From a virus, in the IMG/VR virus record IMGVR_UViG_3300019762_000005, positions 28,676 through 92,675 of that record: a DNA stretch of 64,000 bases. One strand, given 5' to 3'. A program made the position numbers and the translations under genes. Positions within the stretch are counted from its first letter, which is position 1; every line of letters starts with the position of its first letter. Positions 8,006 to 15,217 of the stretch are shown here, in pieces. Under the pieces are notes generated by a model, which was not told the DNA's origin, made no database searches, and saw only the letters and a program-made list of their open reading frames with translations.

Positions 8006-8422
8006 ATGGGATTTCAAATACAAACTAGTGAAAAGAAAGCAATAGCTATTAACGATTTAGATATTGAAGCATGTGCTCTATGGGGACATGAAGTTGACAA
8101 GAAAGCATACGCTAAACCTCTTAGCAGAGATAAGTTCGAGAACTCTATGGATTATCATTTCCAATCCAATTGGTTTGATGCCATTGGAGGTATGATAGCT
8201 CATCCATCAAAATCACCTTACTATAGTGGGTGGAAAGAGATTAAGCATGGGTTTATTAAACTACATATGGCATCACATTACTTCAAGGGAGATACTTTAG
8301 AGTGTCAATCACCAGAGTATATTGCTGAAGCATACAAACATGTTGTTAAGTATGTAGAGCCATATTTATCATTAATAGATCATTGGGAGTCTAAAGGATA
8401 TATTCCAGTTAAAATAGATTAA
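8006..8422 (+). CDS. Hypothetical protein
   Basis: 138 aa starting after the leader CATTAAAAACTACTACAATT. The composition is globular, rich in His, Tyr and Trp (FQSNWFDAIGGMIAHPSKSPYYSGWKEIKHG). No family recognised. First of a string of short early genes sharing the same A-rich leader. Confidence 0.7.
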   Translation: MGFQIQTSEKKAIAINDLDIEACALWGHEVDKKAYAKPLSRDKFENSMDYHFQSNWFDAIGGMIAHPSKSPYYSGWKEIKHGFIKLHMASHYFKGDTLECQSPEYIAEAYKHVVKYVEPYLSLIDHWESKGYIPVKID

Positions 8423-8458
8423 AACAAAACTGTAACAAACATTAAAAACTACTATATC

Positions 8459-8770
8459 ATGAAGGAATTATTAGAACAATTGTTAGAGTCTTACAGAGAA
8501 AGACTTGAGTATGCAATCCTTAAAGAAGGAAAAGATAATCTTTATTACATTATAGGATTATGTAATAGTGTTAGACATGCTGCTTCAAATATAGAAGACT
8601 TCTATAAGCTTAAAGATTATCTTAGAAAGAATCTGCCTGATAAAGTACATAGACCTTGTGATGGAGGAAGAATTTGGGAAATAAGTGATGATAACTATTC
8701 TTTCCCATTAACTATCAAAGGTCACGATATGCGTGAAGCTTGGATGATAGAACATATTAACAAACATTAA
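8459..8770 (+). CDS. Hypothetical helical protein
   Basis: 103 aa; the N-terminal half is strongly helical (MKELLEQLLESYRERLEYAI). Its leader is the same ATTAAAAACTACTATATC type as the gene before it. A long hairpin follows the stop codon. Not recognised. Confidence 0.65.
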   Translation: MKELLEQLLESYRERLEYAILKEGKDNLYYIIGLCNSVRHAASNIEDFYKLKDYLRKNLPDKVHRPCDGGRIWEISDDNYSFPLTIKGHDMREAWMIEHINKH

Positions 8771-8776
8771 GATATT

Positions 8777-8837
8777 AATAGAGGACAATAAACGATAGGT
8801 TTTATTAGGGGTAGTCATTTCCTATCGGTCCTCTATT
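8777..8837 (+). other. Long intergenic hairpin
   Basis: AATAGAGGAC pairs with GTCCTCTATT (10 bp), and inside it CGATAGG pairs with CCTATCG, around a loop containing GGGGTAGTCATTT. There is no T tract, so it is not a standard terminator; it may protect a 3' end or be an RNA processing signal. Confidence 0.6.
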
Positions 8838-8868
8838 ATTCATTTATACCCATAAAAAACAACAACCC

Positions 8869-9036
8869 ATGAAAATAGCATTATCATTAATATTAGTAGG
8901 AGTAGTATTCGCAATATTATTCATAGCCTTTATGGCTACATTAGGAGCGATCAACAACCTTATGTTGAGTAACTCATTTATAGCAGTAATAATAACTGCG
9001 TCGGTATTATTATACTTCAATAGAGAAAGAAAATAA
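8869..9036 (+). CDS. Small membrane protein (55 aa)
   Basis: ATG-to-TAA frame that I translated by hand: two hydrophobic segments (ALSLILVGVVFAILFIAFMA and SFIAVIITASVLLYF) separated by a short polar turn, ending in RERK. The leader CATAAAAAACAACAACCC is the type used here. Probably an inner-membrane peptide; function unknown. Confidence 0.65.
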   Translation: MKIALSLILVGVVFAILFIAFMATLGAINNLMLSNSFIAVIITASVLLYFNRERK

Positions 9037-9058
9037 CAACCCTTAAAAATAGATTAAG

Positions 9059-9271
9059 ATGAGATATTCGCAACAAATAATAATTGAAGACTTGAAAAAG
9101 CTTATAGGAAAAAATGTACACTTCTCTAATTATGGAGGAAGAAACATAGATATTAAGCATGTATTTGCTGACATTGAATGTGATCAGACAATATATGTAG
9201 CTGATGATAATGTAGCTTTAGCTATTAACATCTCTGCATTAAAGTATAAAATAAGACAAGAGTCTAAATAA
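9059..9271 (+). CDS. Small hypothetical protein
   Basis: 70 aa. It contains a beta-type pattern (KNVHFSNYGGRNIDIKHVFADIE) and ends with a basic helix (ISALKYKIRQESK). It has the leader CCCTTAAAAATAGATTAAG. Not recognised. Confidence 0.6.
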   Translation: MRYSQQIIIEDLKKLIGKNVHFSNYGGRNIDIKHVFADIECDQTIYVADDNVALAINISALKYKIRQESK

Positions 9272-9293
9272 CAACCCTTAAAAACCTAGAGAC

Positions 9294-9536
9294 ATGAAAC
9301 ATTTACCATTTGTATTAATTGTAATATCAATATTATCAATATTAACAGCGTTAATCTTCAGTGAGACTGGAGTAGCTGTAACGTTAGGAGTAACAATATT
9401 ACCTATATCATTAAAGATATGGATAGAGCAAGGTCATTATAATGACAAGAAAGTAGTTAATCGCTACAAGTCAAGACATGCTTATGATAGAATTAATAAC
9501 CCAAGAGCTGTTAATCGCTATAAACAACAAAGATAG
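9294..9536 (+). CDS. Small membrane protein with basic tail
   Basis: 80 aa with two predicted membrane segments (FVLIVISILSILTALIF and AVTLGVTILPISLKIWI) followed by a basic, Arg/Tyr-rich tail in which VVNRYKSRHAY and AVNRYKQQR repeat the same short pattern. Likely in the inner membrane with the tail in the cytoplasm. Not recognised. Confidence 0.6.
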   Translation: MKHLPFVLIVISILSILTALIFSETGVAVTLGVTILPISLKIWIEQGHYNDKKVVNRYKSRHAYDRINNPRAVNRYKQQR

Positions 9537-9538
9537 TT

Positions 9539-9796
9539 ATGAATCCAATGTATGTATTTGAGTCACCTATATCTTCAGTGGAAGAGAGTAGCGAGACTAT
9601 CAGAAGAATAGCAGTATTCACAAAGAGACAAGGCTTTAAGTTTATCAAAAAGAATCAATCTCCTCTTGCTAAAAGTAAGCTTAATATCAGCGGAATGAAA
9701 CATGGTGAACATCTTATGTTTCAAGGAAGAATATTAATTAGAATCCGAGAGGATCAATGCGTAGGTGCTGAAATAAAAACAGTTAACCTAAAGTAA
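9539..9796 (+). CDS. Small hypothetical protein
   Basis: 85 aa, starting two bases after the previous stop, so probably translated together with it. Basic and Ser-rich (VFTKRQGFKFIKKNQSPLAKSKLN). No motif that I can name. Confidence 0.55.
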   Translation: MNPMYVFESPISSVEESSETIRRIAVFTKRQGFKFIKKNQSPLAKSKLNISGMKHGEHLMFQGRILIRIREDQCVGAEIKTVNLK

Positions 9797-9806
9797 ATAT
9801 TTAAGG

Positions 9807-9861
9807 AGCGCATAATGCGCTATAATCAGAAGTGGTGTTGTAGTAGTCATCACTTCTGATT
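9807..9861 (+). other. Two adjacent intergenic hairpins
   Basis: AGCGCA-TAA-TGCGCT (9807-9821) is followed by an 11-bp hairpin, AATCAGAAGTG/CACTTCTGATT (9824-9861), with GTTGTAGTAGTCAT in its loop. There is no clear T tract. The loop shares GTAGTCAT with the hairpin at 8777-8837. Confidence 0.6.
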
Positions 9862-9898
9862 TAAAAACAAACTACTAATAAAACCAATCCCTATTATT

Positions 9899-10300
9899 AT
9901 GGCAAAGCCAAGAACATTAAAATCGTTAGAAGAATTAGCAACAGTATTCGCAGTAATGAATAAAGAAATTGCTGAGAAGCAAAGTTCTCATGTATTATAC
10001 ATTGAGATGTTAAGAAGACAGTTAGTTAGCACTCATGAGTTTCATATGCTAATCGACTCTATTAATTCCGAAAAGAAAGAACCAAAGAAAGAAATTAAAG
10101 TTCCTTCTAAAGAAGAAGTTGAAGGTATATTAGCTGAAATGGCACTTGAAATATTACCAATAGATGTTGACAAGACGGTTGAAACTATTAGAGATCATAT
10201 TTCAAAAGGAATAAGCTTTGATGATATTAGAGCTAAAATGAAACATGAGATGCAAAAAGCATCAATATTAGGTATGATTAAATCATCAATAGAAAATTAA
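9899..10300 (+). CDS. Helical hypothetical protein
   Basis: 133 aa, mostly helical. The first 60 residues form one helical region (LEELATVFAVMNKEIAEKQSSHVLYIEMLRRQL), followed by a Lys/Glu linker (KKEPKKEIKVPSKEEVE) and a second helical region. Looks like a small scaffolding or regulatory protein; not recognised. Confidence 0.65.
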   Translation: MAKPRTLKSLEELATVFAVMNKEIAEKQSSHVLYIEMLRRQLVSTHEFHMLIDSINSEKKEPKKEIKVPSKEEVEGILAEMALEILPIDVDKTVETIRDHISKGISFDDIRAKMKHEMQKASILGMIKSSIEN

Positions 10301-10328
10301 GATTAAAAGATCACAAATAAGAAATGAG

Positions 10329-10361
10329 TAGTAGTACAGAGGAGAGAACGCTGTACTACTA
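10329..10361 (+). other. Intergenic hairpin
   Basis: TAGTAGTACAG pairs with CTGTACTACTA (11 bp) around AGGAGAGAACG. Third in a row of strong hairpins after short genes in this stretch, again without a proper T tract. Confidence 0.6.
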
Positions 10362-10477
10362 TTTATACTACACACTCAGGTAATAGCGAGCTGTTCAAAT
10401 GAAATGTAAAGAAGTCTCAACCAAATCAAAACCAAAAATTAAAACCAGGGTTATAAAACCCACAACAAGAAAAGATT

Positions 10478-10996
10478 ATGAAAAACACAAACACAAGTCC
10501 GAAAGCATTATTTGTTAAAGCTGTTACTTCAGTAGATGAAGAAAACGAACAATTAGTAGATAAGAATGGTAGAGAGTATAAAAGAATTACTGTCTCAAAA
10601 GTAGATTATTCTTTGGTCTTTAATCCTATTACAGGTAAAGACGAAGTTGCCGTTGGTAAAACTAAAGAATCAGGATTCAAAGCCTATAAAAAGAACTATT
10701 TAGATCGTGAAGATTTTGGATGGACTCTTGAACCAGGTAAAATGATCCTTGGTGATTTAATAACTAAGAATACTACTCCTTATGAAATTGATGGTAGAAT
10801 TGTTAATACAGCTACAGCTTTAGTAGTTGCTAACACTAACGAACCTGAAAACTTTAAAAGAGCTACTGCAGCTGCATTTAAAGATTTAGCATCACAAGGT
10901 AAGGATCAACCAGTGAGATTCACGGTTATCGAAGACGTTGTTGAGGAAGCTGCAAGTGCTGTAGTATCTGCAATTCCTGAAGGAATGGAGGGGTAA
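10478..10996 (+). CDS. Hypothetical protein, possibly abundant
   Basis: 172 aa. Beta-rich start (KALFVKAVTSVDEENEQLVDKNGREYKRITVSKVDYSLVF) and an acidic, Ala/Val-rich end (VIEDVVEEAASAVVSAIPEGMEG). Well-formed leader and a strong terminator directly after it suggest a single-gene, strongly expressed unit. An OB-like nucleic-acid binder is possible, but no diagnostic motif is present. Confidence 0.65.
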   Translation: MKNTNTSPKALFVKAVTSVDEENEQLVDKNGREYKRITVSKVDYSLVFNPITGKDEVAVGKTKESGFKAYKKNYLDREDFGWTLEPGKMILGDLITKNTTPYEIDGRIVNTATALVVANTNEPENFKRATAAAFKDLASQGKDQPVRFTVIEDVVEEAASAVVSAIPEGMEG

Positions 10997-11020
10997 TTAC
11001 CTTCATTAAATGTTGAATAA

Positions 11021-11054
11021 AAAGACCTATAGCATAAGTTATAGGTCTTTTTTT
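11021..11054 (+). terminator. Rho-independent terminator
   Basis: AAAGACCTATA / TATAGGTCTTT (11 bp, loop GCATAAGT) followed by a run of T. It lies after gene 10478-10996 and immediately before a tRNA-like gene. Confidence 0.9.
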
Positions 11055-11056
11055 AT

Positions 11057-11167
11057 AGTCAAGTGGCGGAGTTGGTTTCAACGCTCCACTAAATAAAGTG
11101 GCAACTGAGTAGTTTAATTATAGCTAATTAAATAAAAGGTACGCAGGTTCGAATCCTGCCTTGACTA
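11057..11167 (+). tRNA. tRNA-like gene, class II-type D arm, abnormal centre (111 nt)
   Basis: Good ends: acceptor AGTCAAG/CTTGACT (7 bp, next base A), T arm GCAGG-TTCGAAT-CCTGC, and a Leu/Ser-type D arm (TG-GCG-GAGTTGGTTTCAA-CGC). The expected anticodon arm CCACT/AGTGG closes on only six bases (AAATAA) with no U33, and 40 nt then separate it from the T arm, including a perfect TTTAATTA-TAGC-TAATTAAA hairpin. No amino acid can be assigned. Either an insertion-bearing or spliced tRNA, or a tRNA mimic. Confidence 0.55.
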
Positions 11168-11382
11168 CAAGTTAAATAGATAATTCCGAAGAAGGAATAT
11201 ATGTAGCTGACTAATAATACTAATCGTTGTGCAATCTTACTATAAAACCTGCATAGGTAAACGTGAGTGGTAAATAGCAGAAGTGCTAACAACGTGATAT
11301 AAGGGTAGACTCTATGTGTAAGTTCGAATGCGAAGCACTAGAGCTACCCTTTATTTATTTATTTATTAAAAAACAAAACCCA
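11168..11382 (+). ncRNA. Structured non-coding region after the tRNA-like gene
   Basis: No frame. CGTTGT (11225-11230) pairs with ACAACG (11289-11294) and encloses small hairpins (ACCT-GCAT-AGGT, AGCA-GAAG-TGCT). Further on AGGGTAG/CTACCCT plus CTCTA/TAGAG (11302-11350) forms a long hairpin with TTCGAA in the loop, followed by a TTTA-rich tail. It could be a processed RNA with a terminator-like end. Confidence 0.45.
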
Positions 11383-11586
11383 ATGAAAAAAGCAATTATT
11401 ATAATAACAACAATCATAGCAACTAGTTGTGCTAATGTTGACAATTCAGAAGACAAGATTATACACGATCAAGGAAGAATAAAATTTATAGACTTTAAGA
11501 GTGAAGGCGCTATAGACTTACATATAATCGAAATAGACGGACAGGAGTATCTTGTTAGCTATAGAGGAGGAATTATAAAACTATAA
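11383..11586 (+). CDS. Small lipoprotein
   Basis: 67 aa from the ATG at 11383. It has a basic N-terminus, hydrophobic stretch and lipobox (MKKAIIIITTIIATSC), so Cys16 should be lipidated. The mature part is about 52 residues and beta-rich. A surface or periplasmic role, such as superinfection exclusion, is possible but unproven. Confidence 0.7.
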   Translation: MKKAIIIITTIIATSCANVDNSEDKIIHDQGRIKFIDFKSEGAIDLHIIEIDGQEYLVSYRGGIIKL

Positions 11587-11600
11587 TAAAACAAACCCTC

Positions 11601-11939
11601 ATGAAGTATAATTTTACAGTAAGAGTACATGCCGACGAAGATAGAAGTAGCGGAGGTTTAAGTGACATTAGATACATTGATATATCTGGAATAGTCTTAA
11701 TATCTAAGCCAGAGAAATTCGGAGGAGTATGTTTTCATAAAGGAAATCAGAAAAAACACAAGTACACTATGAATTTGTCAAAGAATTTTGCATATGTGGC
11801 AGGGTCTATTAACTATCCAATACTGTGGATAAATAAAGGATTCATTGATATAGTTGTTAAAAACTTCCCAAGAAAACCAGAGTTGAATCTTAATGAATAC
11901 CAATTAAAGTACAGAAAAATAGAAATTATCAACCAATAA
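11601..11939 (+). CDS. Hypothetical beta-rich protein
   Basis: 112 aa with alternating strands (YNFTVRVHADED, IRYIDISGIVLIS, HKYTMNLSKNFAYVAG). It starts after ATAAAACAAACCCTC. Not recognised. Confidence 0.65.
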   Translation: MKYNFTVRVHADEDRSSGGLSDIRYIDISGIVLISKPEKFGGVCFHKGNQKKHKYTMNLSKNFAYVAGSINYPILWINKGFIDIVVKNFPRKPELNLNEYQLKYRKIEIINQ

Positions 11940-11950
11940 AAACTACACCC

Positions 11951-12379
11951 ATGAATATACATAAAGATTTAGAGAAGATTACTATGATTGCAATGCATTA
12001 TGCTAAAGAGCATAAATGCAACTACTATATCATAATGACGAATCCTGATGAAAATGGAGAGTTTCAAGACTCTAGCACTTATGAATATGTTGCTGCAAGC
12101 TATTTTGAAAAAGAGAGAACTTGCAAGGTTATATCTACTACTGAAGAACTATGGAGCAGAGAAGAGATAGAGCCAGGCAGTCCTTTTAAACAGATCGACC
12201 ATGAAGCTTTCATAAATGAAGTAAATAGTAGTTATAAAATCAGGAACTATTCATCTCCAACAGAAGAAAGTAGGTACAGAAGACCACAACAATACAGGAG
12301 AGAGTCTCCAAAGATTCAGAGGAACAGTAAGTGTCCATGTGAGTCAGGAAAGAAATACAAGCATTGTTGCTTGAAATAA
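11951..12379 (+). CDS. SEC-C motif protein
   Basis: 142 aa. The C-terminal residues NSKCPCESGKKYKHCCLK are a classical SEC-C zinc-binding motif (CxCxSGxKxKxCC), as found at the end of SecA and in many small proteins. The N-terminal 110 residues are a globular alpha/beta domain with an Arg/Tyr-rich linker. SEC-C proteins bind zinc and often contact nucleic acid or the ribosome; the partner here is unknown. Confidence 0.8.
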   Translation: MNIHKDLEKITMIAMHYAKEHKCNYYIIMTNPDENGEFQDSSTYEYVAASYFEKERTCKVISTTEELWSREEIEPGSPFKQIDHEAFINEVNSSYKIRNYSSPTEESRYRRPQQYRRESPKIQRNSKCPCESGKKYKHCCLK

Positions 12380-12388
12380 CTAGATATT

Positions 12389-12856
12389 ATGACAGATCAA
12401 TTAGTAAGCAAGAAAGTAGCAATACTAGCTAGAAAGAAAGCGTTCAACAAGCCTTGCAGGTGGGTTCACTATATGCAAGAAGAGCAAGAAGTGCCAAGTA
12501 AAATAGATTCAGAAGAGATATTTAACTCTGATATAGAAAAAAAGATAGTTGCTACTCCTACTCAGACATCACTATCGACTTGGATTAGAAAGATGAGAGG
12601 TGTTCATATTGAAATTGGAAGAAGTGCATCTGGATACTATTGGGATATGTGTATGTCAGATTCAGGAACTAATCTAGGTGGTAGCGGAATTACTGGTCCA
12701 AATGATAGTGGTCAATGGGATGAATATGAAGATGCTTTAGAAGACGCATTAGAACTTCAATTATCAATGGACTTACCAGAAAACTTCAACTCAATAAAAC
12801 ATTGGAGTAATTATGCTCATTTTGCACAAAAGAAAAGAAAAAAGAATAACAAGTAA
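12389..12856 (+). CDS. Conserved phage protein, function unknown
   Basis: 155 aa. It has the layout of a family common in Bacteroidota phages: an N-terminal stretch (SKKVAILARKKAFNKPCRWVHYM), then a TQTSLSTWIRKMRGVHIEI motif near the middle and an acidic helix (YEDALEDALELQL). The end is basic. Family function is not known to me. Confidence 0.7.
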   Translation: MTDQLVSKKVAILARKKAFNKPCRWVHYMQEEQEVPSKIDSEEIFNSDIEKKIVATPTQTSLSTWIRKMRGVHIEIGRSASGYYWDMCMSDSGTNLGGSGITGPNDSGQWDEYEDALEDALELQLSMDLPENFNSIKHWSNYAHFAQKKRKKNNK

Positions 12857-12879
12857 AACATTTAAAAATCAACAACAAC

Positions 12880-13719
12880 ATGGCTATAAAGAAGAAAAAA
12901 CCAATGAAAATAGTAGGACAAGAAGCTTTAATAAAAGAAGTAGGAAATGTCTTCAAGGTATTTAAAGCTTCAGAAGGAGAGTTAAGACCACATTTTATAC
13001 TTACTGGACCAAGTGGTTCAGGTAAGACAGTAACAATTCAAAGTATGTGTGATGAGCACGAGTTGAATTATGTAGAAATTAACGCTGCTCAGTTAACAAA
13101 AGAAGGAACGAGTGGTAATTCATTATCAAAAGCTTTAGGTCCTTTAGGTCAAAGCCAAGGAAAGATGACAGTATGTTTTGTCGATGAATTCGATAAGCTT
13201 TTTATATCTGGAAATAGTAATGATAGTTCAGCACATGAATCATCAACTGGAGTTCAGAATGAATTTCTAAAAGTATTAGAATCAGATACTACGCAAGTAT
13301 TTGGTGATTATGGAAAATTCATTAGCATTCCTATCAAGAATGTATTATTCATTTTTGCTGGAGCGTTTAATGGAGAAGAGCATATCACAGTTGATAGACT
13401 TCGAGAGATAGGAATTAAGACAGAGTTTTTAGGTAGAGTTGGATTAGTGTATAATACTCAAAAGCTTTCATTGGAGGCTTTGTATACAATAGTTGAAAAC
13501 TCTCCTTTACTTGCTAAATATCTTTTGATATATAAAGACGTAAAACGAGAAGATGTAGAATCAACTATTAAAGACTATATTAAAAATAATTTCGAGTTGA
13601 ACACTTTAGGTGCTAGACTAATATCTACGCTTATTCATCAATACTTCATTAAAGGAGGTAAAATTGGTGAAGACGAGGTTAAAGAATTAACTTTTCAAAA
13701 GACTTTAACTCTTGACTAG
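12880..13719 (+). CDS. AAA+ ATPase, ClpX-like
   Basis: 279 aa. Walker A GPSGSGKT (43-50), Walker B VCFVDEFDKL (98-107), a sensor-like stretch FIFAGAFNGEE, and EFLGRVGLVYNTQKLS with the arginine-finger region, all in ClpX/HslU order. It lacks a zinc-binding N domain, so it may act as a phage unfoldase or remodeller, perhaps with the host ClpP or on phage complexes. AAA ATPases are a regular component of crAss-like genomes. The structured RNA region begins right after it. Confidence 0.85.
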   Translation: MAIKKKKPMKIVGQEALIKEVGNVFKVFKASEGELRPHFILTGPSGSGKTVTIQSMCDEHELNYVEINAAQLTKEGTSGNSLSKALGPLGQSQGKMTVCFVDEFDKLFISGNSNDSSAHESSTGVQNEFLKVLESDTTQVFGDYGKFISIPIKNVLFIFAGAFNGEEHITVDRLREIGIKTEFLGRVGLVYNTQKLSLEALYTIVENSPLLAKYLLIYKDVKREDVESTIKDYIKNNFELNTLGARLISTLIHQYFIKGGKIGEDEVKELTFQKTLTLD

Positions 13720-13724
13720 AGATT

Positions 13725-13795
13725 AAAACATACAGTTGTAGGATTAAAACCAGCGACTACTAACAATGAAAATTGCAGCTAGGTCTGTATGTTTT
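13725..13795 (+). ncRNA. Structured RNA element A (71 nt)
   Basis: Closed by an 11-bp perfect helix, AAAACATACAG/CTGTATGTTTT. Inside are GTAG/CTAC and a CAAT-GAAA-ATTG hairpin capped by a GNRA tetraloop. tRNA-sized, but no T-loop is seen. The cap and long closing helix argue for a folded RNA rather than a spacer. Confidence 0.5.
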
Positions 13796-13883
13796 ATAAT
13801 TATAAATCACTAAAAGGAAAGCTTTATTAGACCATCAAGACTACATCAAATTCTTAGAAGCTGAATTAGAAATGTAAAACATT

Positions 13884-14048
13884 AACTACAGAATGAACAG
13901 AGTGCCTGTGCAGAAATGCAATTTAACATAGTCAGGTTCGATCAGAGGAATGACTCGGGAATAGGTTCAAGAAAGGTGATAAACAGGATATTTAGTTATC
14001 AGGCCTATTATTGATTAGCGTTAGGACTATCATAGTCATTCTGTAGTT
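13884..14048 (+). ncRNA. Structured RNA element B (165 nt)
   Basis: Closed by a 13-bp perfect helix, AACTACAGAATGA/TCATTCTGTAGTT. Internal helices include TGCA-GAAA-TGCA (GNRA tetraloop), AGTCA/TGACT enclosing GGTTCGATC, AATAGG/CCTATT enclosing TGATAA/TTATCA, and GACTA-TCA-TAGTC. A multi-branched fold with no reading frame. It matches no RNA family that I can name. Confidence 0.55.
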
Positions 14049-14199
14049 ATTAGTAAAGTGAGAGCCAAACACTTAAAAAGCGAGGTTCGTATATGACCTG
14101 TAAACAAAGATATAATAGTAATGCTAGAAATCGCTATGAAAATTAGTGAGCTGCTCGGAAAAGAAGCGGTCAGTAGTATTATGATAAACAAACTGTAAA
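14049..14199 (+). other. Non-coding stretch between structured RNAs
   Basis: No gene. It holds small hairpins (AAGTG-agagccaaa-CACTT, CTGCT/AGCGG, AGGT/ACCT around TTCG) and may be part of one larger RNA together with element B and the tRNA-like genes that follow. Confidence 0.4.
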
Positions 14200-14273
14200 G
14201 TGTCGTTAGTAGAGTGGCCTAGCACGTCTTGTGTAAAAACGAGGAAACATTGGTTCGAATCCAATACGGCATT
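14200..14273 (+). tRNA. tRNA-like gene, degenerate D and anticodon arms (74 nt)
   Basis: Acceptor GTGTCGT/ACGGCAT (7 bp with G-T pairs), T arm ATTGG-TTCGAAT-CCAAT, and a D loop that fits consensus (AGTGGCCTA). The D stem has only two pairs, and the anticodon stem CTTGT/ACGAG leaves a six-base loop (GTAAAA). Size is that of a class I tRNA. The anticodon cannot be assigned; it may be a decayed tRNA or one of the unusual set in this phage. Confidence 0.5.
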
Positions 14274-14288
14274 CAATTATTATTAAAA

Positions 14289-14371
14289 GGGGAGGTAAAG
14301 GCAACAATATAGGTTTAGTAGATTTCTATTAGATAGGGGTCTAAATGCAGGTTCGAGTCCTGTCCTTTCCA
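14289..14371 (+). tRNA. tRNA-like gene, abnormal centre (83 nt)
   Basis: Acceptor GGGGAGG/CCTTTCC followed by A, and T arm GCAGG-TTCGAGT-CCTGT, are sound. The 51 nt between them are about 10 more than a class I tRNA needs and lack a recognisable GG-type D loop; a long weak hairpin TAGATTTC/GGGGTCTA occupies the anticodon position. No amino acid assigned. Confidence 0.5.
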
Positions 14372-14409
14372 CTTATTACAAAAAAACACATTTAAAAAAA
14401 AACAATCCT

Positions 14410-14613
14410 ATGAAAGGACTAAGACAAAAGTTTGAAAAAGATGAAATAGTAGGTCTTGATAAAGATTTAGCAACTAGTAGTGAAGTCAAAGTGGTTTCAC
14501 AATCATCAGGAAGGTTATATACAACTGTTACAGCAAGCGACTATAGATGGTCTGTTATGACGTATAGGTTAAGTAAATTGAATCCTGAGAAAGAAGAAGA
14601 TATTAAAACCTAG
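14410..14613 (+). CDS. Small hypothetical protein
   Basis: 67 aa, charged, with a beta-rich middle (SEVKVVSQSSGRLYTTVTASDYRWSVMTYRLSKL). It begins after TTTAAAAAAAAACAATCCT. The next gene starts 4 nt after its stop. Not recognised. Confidence 0.6.
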   Translation: MKGLRQKFEKDEIVGLDKDLATSSEVKVVSQSSGRLYTTVTASDYRWSVMTYRLSKLNPEKEEDIKT

Positions 14614-14617
14614 CGAA

Positions 14618-15217
14618 ATGATAGTAGATATTAAAGATGAAAATAGTTCTGAGGAAAGAAGTGCAGAAATAAACGATCTTTTACCAAAAGTTCCGTTAAC
14701 AACTTCAATTCATAAAAAGATTGAAAAGCTCCTATGTCCTTTGATGGTGAAAGCTATAAAAGCTGAACTTGAGATATACAGAGCCTATCCTAAAAGAATG
14801 AATGAAGATCCAAAAGTGGCTACTAAAACATTTGACACTAGGAATCCTTCAACATGTTTTGTTGGTAAAGGATTTAAAATGAATTCTTCCTTGGTAGATA
14901 AGGAGTTAGCAATATATAGGAGCAAAATAGGAACTATAGAACACAAAGAATGGGGTAACTGTACCTTGTTAGAAATATGGGGAGGCGACCATTTTGCTGA
15001 ACATCCTAAGATGGTTAAAGCTGCATTTTCTTATGGAGTTGGACTTCGTGATACTATGCCTACAATAAAGATTTACGTTAATCCTCTTGTATATACTGAA
15101 AAATCAGGAAAGACTAAGTACACTCAGGAGGAAATCGAAGAAAGAGAAGCGTTTGACCTAATGGTCGCTAAAGCTCAGTTATTTGGAGTAAAAGAACCTA
15201 AAAAACGAAGAAGGTAA
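14618..15217 (+). CDS. Conserved phage hypothetical protein
   Basis: 199 aa. Two parts: a helical N-terminal half (IHKKIEKLLCPLMVKAIKAELEIYRAYPKRM) and a C-terminal alpha/beta half with WGNCTLLEIWGGDHF and a basic end (KEPKKRRR). It shares the TAATG overlap with the interrupted gene that follows. I do not know a function. Confidence 0.65.
   Translation: MIVDIKDENSSEERSAEINDLLPKVPLTTSIHKKIEKLLCPLMVKAIKAELEIYRAYPKRMNEDPKVATKTFDTRNPSTCFVGKGFKMNSSLVDKELAIYRSKIGTIEHKEWGNCTLLEIWGGDHFAEHPKMVKAAFSYGVGLRDTMPTIKIYVNPLVYTEKSGKTKYTQEEIEEREAFDLMVAKAQLFGVKEPKKRRR

Noticed and set aside
10399-10518. 39-codon basic frame ahead of gene 10478
   Set aside because: It runs through the leader and start of the better-supported gene and has no independent support.
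13808-13878. Short open frame ending ...DYIKFLEAELEM
   Set aside because: No start codon of any usual kind follows the upstream stop, so at most a remnant.
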